Positions 62,061 to 64,000 of a stretch of 64,000 bases of DNA are shown in pieces (positions within the stretch are counted from its first letter, which is position 1; each line of letters opens with the position of its first letter). The translations under genes were made by a program, and so were the position numbers. This DNA is from Macrosoma leucophasiata. Its lineage: Eukaryota; Arthropoda; Insecta; Lepidoptera; Hedylidae. Location: positions 2,914,001 through 2,978,000 of the forward strand of contig JAWQUS010000023.1 in assembly GCA_036365455.1 (NCBI GenBank). The letters run 5' to 3'. The notes under the pieces are model-generated. The model saw only the letters and a program-made list of their open reading frames with translations, was not told the DNA's origin and ran no database searches.

Positions 62061-62340
62061 ACTGGTGGTAGAGCTCCAGTGACAGAGTTCTCGGACGTAG
62101 GCACCATGCAGTGGTGCCTACGTCCTTAATATACTTAATATACATGCCGCTAAATGGTTGTGTTCAACACTACCGTGTTCCGGTCAGGTAATGTGGCCCT
62201 GGAATTTCCGGCACAGAGGCATAAAACCTTAAGCCTCAGGAGTGGTAACGCATCTGCATTTTGACCTTGGTCTTTGTGTGAGTGTCTATAGGCTGCAGTC
62301 ATCATTTAACATCAATGTGAACTGCATGCTTGCAGTGCAG
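62061..62340 (+). mobile_element. SINE-B with a local inversion
   Basis: ACTGGTGGTAGAGCTCCAGT head. Between 62100 and 62135 GGCACCATGCAGTGGTGCCT forms a palindrome, so a short piece has been inverted or duplicated. Ends GTGAACTGCATGCTTGCAG without a clear tail. Confidence 0.8.
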
Positions 62341-62724
62341 TTGCGCTTAATTTATTTAGGCTGAGAGAACCCTCTGCACTCGCCGATTGCCGAACGAAAT
62401 AGACTAGTGACGTTTTGAGAATTCAAAAAAAATATATATATAGTACCGGCCGAATTGAGAACCTTCTCGTTTTTTGAACTCGGTTAAAAATCAACACCTA
62501 TTAATATAATTGTACTGAGTAGGCAGATATCAGAAGTAAAACATTTTAATTAACTAAAGACATTCGATGAGTCACAAAGAAATATAGTTTCAGTAATTGG
62601 CGGAAGGCGGCATTGTTCTTTGAAGCCACAAACTTGACGCCAGCGAGCGGCAGAATGGACGAGCGGAGCGTGTAGACTCATTCTCGTTATTTTAATTTAA
62701 GATGGTGGCAAACATAGTTCAACA

Positions 62725-63030
62725 CGGGCCACCGGCTGCGGCGGATCGGAGGGGAGTAGCCATATGCAGGCTTTCCCCTTTGTCAAAGTACAAGACCAAA
62801 TGGTCCTATACCTGTCGCCTAGATATTTAAATTTGTGCGTGAAACGGTTTACGTATTTTGTTGAAGTCAAGGTCTGAGTTTCGCAGTAGGTAATAGACGA
62901 TTTTCGTAGTGTGAGGGTGTGTCACACGTATTTCCCCCCGCAAAAAATTACAGACTGTTTTGCATCGGTAATAAACGCTATGGCTACTCCCCTCCGGTCC
63001 GCTGCGACCGGTGGGCCGAGTTGCTCTATG
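62725..63030 (-). mobile_element. hAT-type MITE F, copy 6
   Basis: CATAGTTCAACACGGGCCAC to GGTGGGCCGAGTTGCTCTAT. The flanks TGGCAAAC and ATGCGAAC match only in part. Confidence 0.8.
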
Positions 63031-63364
63031 ATGCGAACTAAAGCGTTTCGCTACTCGCGCTATTATCCGCTGTCTTCCAGTTTGCAGCCTGACGCCATCC
63101 TTGTTCTCACATATTTCAAGTACAACGTAGTCTATAAATAAAAGTGTTTTATTGAATTTAAATACTGGTAGGTAAAATAAGACATTAAATCTTTGATGGG
63201 ACATGTAGATACCTCCGATAATTTGCAAAAGCGGCAATTTATCAGTCAGATTTAAGATTTTGTACGTATAAATAATCGAAAATGAACCACCAGTGAGATT
63301 AACGATGCCTTTATTATAGTCATAACGGCACCATAAAAAATCATCTCACTGGAACACGATAGGT
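63031..63364. other. Unassigned
   Basis: No recognised gene or repeat. Confidence 0.35.
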
Positions 63365-63664
63365 TTTTTTTTTTTTTTTTTCTATGTAAGAAAAGTGGCA
63401 AACAAGCGTGCAGTTCTTCACATTGATGTTAAGTGAGGACTGCAGCCTATAGACACCCACAAAATGACCAGAGGTCAAAATGCAAATGCGCTGCCACTCC
63501 TGAGGCATTAGGTGTTATGCCTCTGTGCCGGAAATTACAGAGCCGTACATTACCACCTGACCAAAACACGATAGTGCTGAACACTACCATTTAACGGCAA
63601 GTATATTAGGTAATGCGGTGGTGCCTACGCCCGCGAGCTCCGTCACTGGAGCTCTACCACCAGT
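63365..63664 (-). mobile_element. SINE-B, full length
   Basis: Eighteen-base T run, then the whole family complement to CACTGGAGCTCTACCACCAG. Confidence 0.9.
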
Positions 63665-63674
63665 AAAAAATATA

Positions 63675-63841
63675 GTATGTTCTTAGGTTTTGGCGAGCTA
63701 CACTCATTGAAATAAAACTAGAATTCGGATTTATCTCGCGTATATTAAACTAAAATGATTAATTAAAATCGAATCCGACGTTTCGGTCGCTTTTCAGCTT
63801 CCGTGGTCTCGGGCAGACTGAGGTGACATTTGTCTGACAGC
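63675..63841 (-). mobile_element. Penelope-like element, terminal fragment
   Basis: GTTCTTAGGTTTTGGCGAGC, CGACGTTTCGGTCGCTTTTC, to ACATTTGTCTGACAG. It matches the left end of 30812 without coding sequence. Confidence 0.82.
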
Positions 63842-63873
63842 ATAAGCCTAACCTAGCATCACCGCCATCCATA

Positions 63874-63974
63874 ACACAATAGTGCTGAACACTTTCATTT
63901 GGAGGCAGATAGGTTAGGTAATGCGGTGGTGCCTATGCCCTCGATTCTCTACAATGGAACTTTACCACCAGTAA
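63874..63974 (-). mobile_element. SINE-B, head part
   Basis: AACACAATAGTGCTGAACAC to GGAACTTTACCACCAGTAAA, without the 3' half. Confidence 0.72.
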
Positions 63975-64000
63975 AATATATAGTTACGTGTATTAAGTAT

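Overview
The window is AT-rich animal nuclear DNA and looks lepidopteran (moth or butterfly). The grounds are the intron-exon gene, the density of short retroposons, the (CATA)n- and (ATC)n-tailed non-LTR elements, and many foldback elements of kinds familiar from butterfly and moth genomes. That assignment is inference from memory and was not searched. There are no bacterial operons, CRISPR arrays or rRNA genes.

Only one host gene is recognisable: an RPAP3 homologue (Drosophila spaghetti) on the minus strand, in nine coding exons from 27094 down to 11065. The exons join in frame to a 552-residue protein with a tetratricopeptide (TPR) co-chaperone domain, a linker carrying nine heptad repeats, and an RPAP3 C-terminal domain. 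Its eight introns hold most of the first 27 kb of mobile DNA, including a 2.7 kb non-LTR retrotransposon with a long open frame, inserted antisense in intron 4.

The left end (1-11 kb), downstream of the gene, is a patchwork of foldback elements, short retroposons and truncated LINE copies. From 27 to 64 kb I found no host exon. That part contains a Penelope-like element in inverted duplicate (30.8-32.7 kb), a four-level nested insertion (32.9-36.2 kb), a CpG-rich foldback element (43.9-44.2 kb), a Helitron-like unit with internal tandem repeats (46.8-49.3 kb), a truncated jockey/CR1-type LINE that entered another repeat (53.9-55.3 kb), and about thirty copies of one poly(A)-tailed short retroposon called SINE-B here.

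Family letters (SINE-B, C, D, H; foldbacks A, K, L, M, N, R, S, W, Y, Z; G, J, Q, T, U, V, X) are local names for repeats seen at least twice here, or clearly self-complementary. Target-site duplications (TSDs) give exact ends for about twelve insertions. No new multi-gene system is visible. The most unusual objects are the foldback element whose arms are built from 16-bp tandem units, the inverted Penelope-like element with a possible hammerhead relic, the chimeric open frames that start in one repeat and continue in another, and the nested insertion stack.
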